Translations under genes and position numbers: made by a program
Notes under the pieces: model-generated
The model's database searches: none
Seen by the model: the letters and a program-made list of their open reading frames with translations, nothing else
Told to the model about the DNA's origin: nothing
Assembly: GCA_016935655.1 (NCBI GenBank)
Contig: JAFGQM010000106.1
Coordinates: 1 to 15,769 of the forward strand
DNA length: 15,769 nucleotides
Origin: Candidatus Altarchaeota archaeon
GTDB taxonomy: Archaea; Altiarchaeota; Altiarchaeia; JAFGQM01
Direction: 5' to 3'
Part shown: positions 14,673 to 15,769 of the stretch, piece by piece
Position numbering within the stretch: the first letter of the stretch is position 1
Layout: each line of letters begins with the position of its first letter

Positions 14673-14834
14673 ATGAAATGTAGGATTTGTAAGGAAGATA
14701 TAAGGGAGAGCCCAGATCTCATAAACCTATGCAGGTACAAGGGTGGGCCTACTCATCTAGGCTGCTGCACTAATTCATGCAGCTGGGACCAGGCCCCGTG
14801 CAGGCACAGCAGTGGCGTGTTCCAGAAGGTCTAA
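14673..14834 (+). CDS. Small seven-cysteine protein, probably metal-binding
   Basis: A 53-residue open frame translated by hand: start MKCRICKEDIRES, end SGVFQKV, then TAA. It has seven cysteines (C3, C6, C20, C31, C32, C36, C43) and histidines H28 and H45. The opening C-x2-C resembles a zinc knuckle. The later C31-C36 cluster with HLGCC and SCSWDQ could complete one zinc or iron-sulfur site. No signal peptide is present, so a cytoplasmic zinc-binding protein is more likely than a disulphide protein. It ends 27 bp before corA and may be cotranscribed with it. I know of no named family; the cysteine pattern makes coding likely. Confidence 0.6.
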   Translation: MKCRICKEDIRESPDLINLCRYKGGPTHLGCCTNSCSWDQAPCRHSSGVFQKV

Positions 14835-14861
14835 GGAGCCTAGATAGAAAGGACGGTAGAC

Positions 14862-15769
14862 ATGAAGGTAGTGAACATAACGGGGGATTCCGTAGCCTTA
14901 ACTGAGGTCAAAGACCTCAAGGGGTTGGTAATACCTGAGGGTTCCTTCGTGTGGTTGGACTTGAGAGCAAAGAGCGAGAAGGAGCTGGATGGCTTCAAAA
15001 AAAGATTCAACATACATAGACTGGCCATAGAGGACTGCCTAGACTCTAGGCAGAGGCCCAAGGTCGAGATATTCGAGGGGTATGTCCTGGCCATAATAAA
15101 GGCGGTCGAGTTCACGACGAGGGTGGAGACCCACCATCTGGCCGTCTTCATAGGGGAGGACTACGTCGCAACGATAAGCAACGGTAAAGTGCCGTTCCTG
15201 GAGGAGCTCCGCGAAAGATTGTTGAGGGAGGACGGCAAGAATGTCTCCGGAGGGCCGGACTTTCTTGCATACCTGGTCTTCGACAAGATTGTGGACTCCT
15301 ACTTCCCTATCTTGGACAGGGTGGAGGACGACATAGAGCTCCTAGAAGCGAACATATTGAGCAAAACCTCACAAAAGACCGTAGACCGGATATTCAAAGT
15401 CAGGCGGAACCTGCTCCTCTTCAGAAAGGCGATATGGCCTGCAAGGGATGTATTCTCCGTTCTTTCCAGAGGCGGCGTGCCCTGCATGAAGGAAAAGAAC
15501 AAGGTCTACTACCGCGACATCTATGACCACGTGGTCCTGAGCATAGACCTTGTGGAGACCTACCACGACATGGTGAACGGCGCGATGGAAGCCTATATGT
15601 CCTCGATATCCAATGCGATGAACGAGGTGATAAAGGTACTGACTGTGATAGCCTCCCTGATGCTGGTGCCCATGCTCATAACAGGGATATACGGCATGAA
15701 CTTCAAGCTCATACCGGACCCCGAATGGGAGTACTCGTTCCTGTTTTCGATTTTTCTCATTTTATTCAC
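14862..15769 (+). CDS. corA: CorA-family Mg2+/Co2+ channel, C-terminus cut by window edge
   Basis: A pentameric magnesium channel of the cytoplasmic membrane. 302 residues are visible. The N-terminal cytoplasmic domain (1-about 135) has the alpha/beta pattern of the family (FVWLDLRAKSEKEL, HRLAIEDCLD). A long stalk helix follows (140-257, with FLAYLVFDKIVDSYFPILD and RRNLLLFRKAIWPARDVF). The first membrane helix is about 258-276 and ends in the selectivity motif YGMNF (277-281), then the loop IPDPEWEYS and the beginning of the second membrane helix at the window edge. Only about 15-20 residues should be missing. There is no strong ribosome-binding site. It lies 27 bp after the small cysteine-rich gene, possibly in one transcript. 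Confidence 0.95.
   Translation, partial: MKVVNITGDSVALTEVKDLKGLVIPEGSFVWLDLRAKSEKELDGFKKRFNIHRLAIEDCLDSRQRPKVEIFEGYVLAIIKAVEFTTRVETHHLAVFIGEDYVATISNGKVPFLEELRERLLREDGKNVSGGPDFLAYLVFDKIVDSYFPILDRVEDDIELLEANILSKTSQKTVDRIFKVRRNLLLFRKAIWPARDVFSVLSRGGVPCMKEKNKVYYRDIYDHVVLSIDLVETYHDMVNGAMEAYMSSISNAMNEVIKVLTVIASLMLVPMLITGIYGMNFKLIPDPEWEYSFLFSIFLILF

Overview
The window looks like the chromosome of an archaeon, probably a DPANN-type lineage. The housekeeping genes have archaeal forms: a CTP-dependent riboflavin kinase, a separate GMP synthase ATPase subunit, Trm1 with a four-cysteine zinc site, GTP-dependent PEP carboxykinase, and AbrB/PIN toxin-antitoxin pairs. TATA-like boxes sit about 25 bp before leaderless or short-leader starts. 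Four proteins begin with an archaeal class III (preflagellin-peptidase type) signal peptide. The DPANN placement is inferred from the style of the cysteine-rich surface proteins and is not proven.

Left part (1-10370): a truncated PEP carboxykinase gene runs off the left edge. It is followed by a group of pilin-like, cysteine-rich surface proteins on the plus strand: a 567-residue protein ending in a beta-helix, an 874-residue protein ending in a cohesin domain, a 55-residue minimal pilin, and a second protein of about 874 residues with a PKD domain, a dockerin-like calcium-binding repeat and a jelly-roll carbohydrate-binding-like domain. The two large proteins are paralogues. A minus-strand operon (sugar-nucleotide transferase, then trm1) lies between them. 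A cohesin and a dockerin-like motif in neighbouring pilin-anchored proteins suggest a self-assembling surface complex for attachment or polysaccharide binding. This is the most interesting system in the window.

Middle part (10450-12076): two minus-strand antitoxin-toxin pairs (AbrB + PIN) form a roughly 1.6 kb island. A second, slightly divergent copy of the last 23 bp of the GMP synthase gene lies at its far end, in direct orientation, as expected of att sites left by integration into the 3' end of guaAB. No integrase is present. The second pair has a palindromic operator-like site overlapping its start region.

Right part (12054-15769): a minus-strand cofactor/nucleotide cluster nadE-ribK-guaAB, with nadE and ribK overlapping. 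Divergent from it are a methionine-rich protein of unknown function, a 53-residue seven-cysteine protein, and a corA magnesium channel gene cut by the right edge. No RNA genes or CRISPR arrays were seen. No gap exceeds 300 bases; the largest is 11168-11414 (247 bp), which holds the promoter of the first toxin-antitoxin pair and nothing else I could support.
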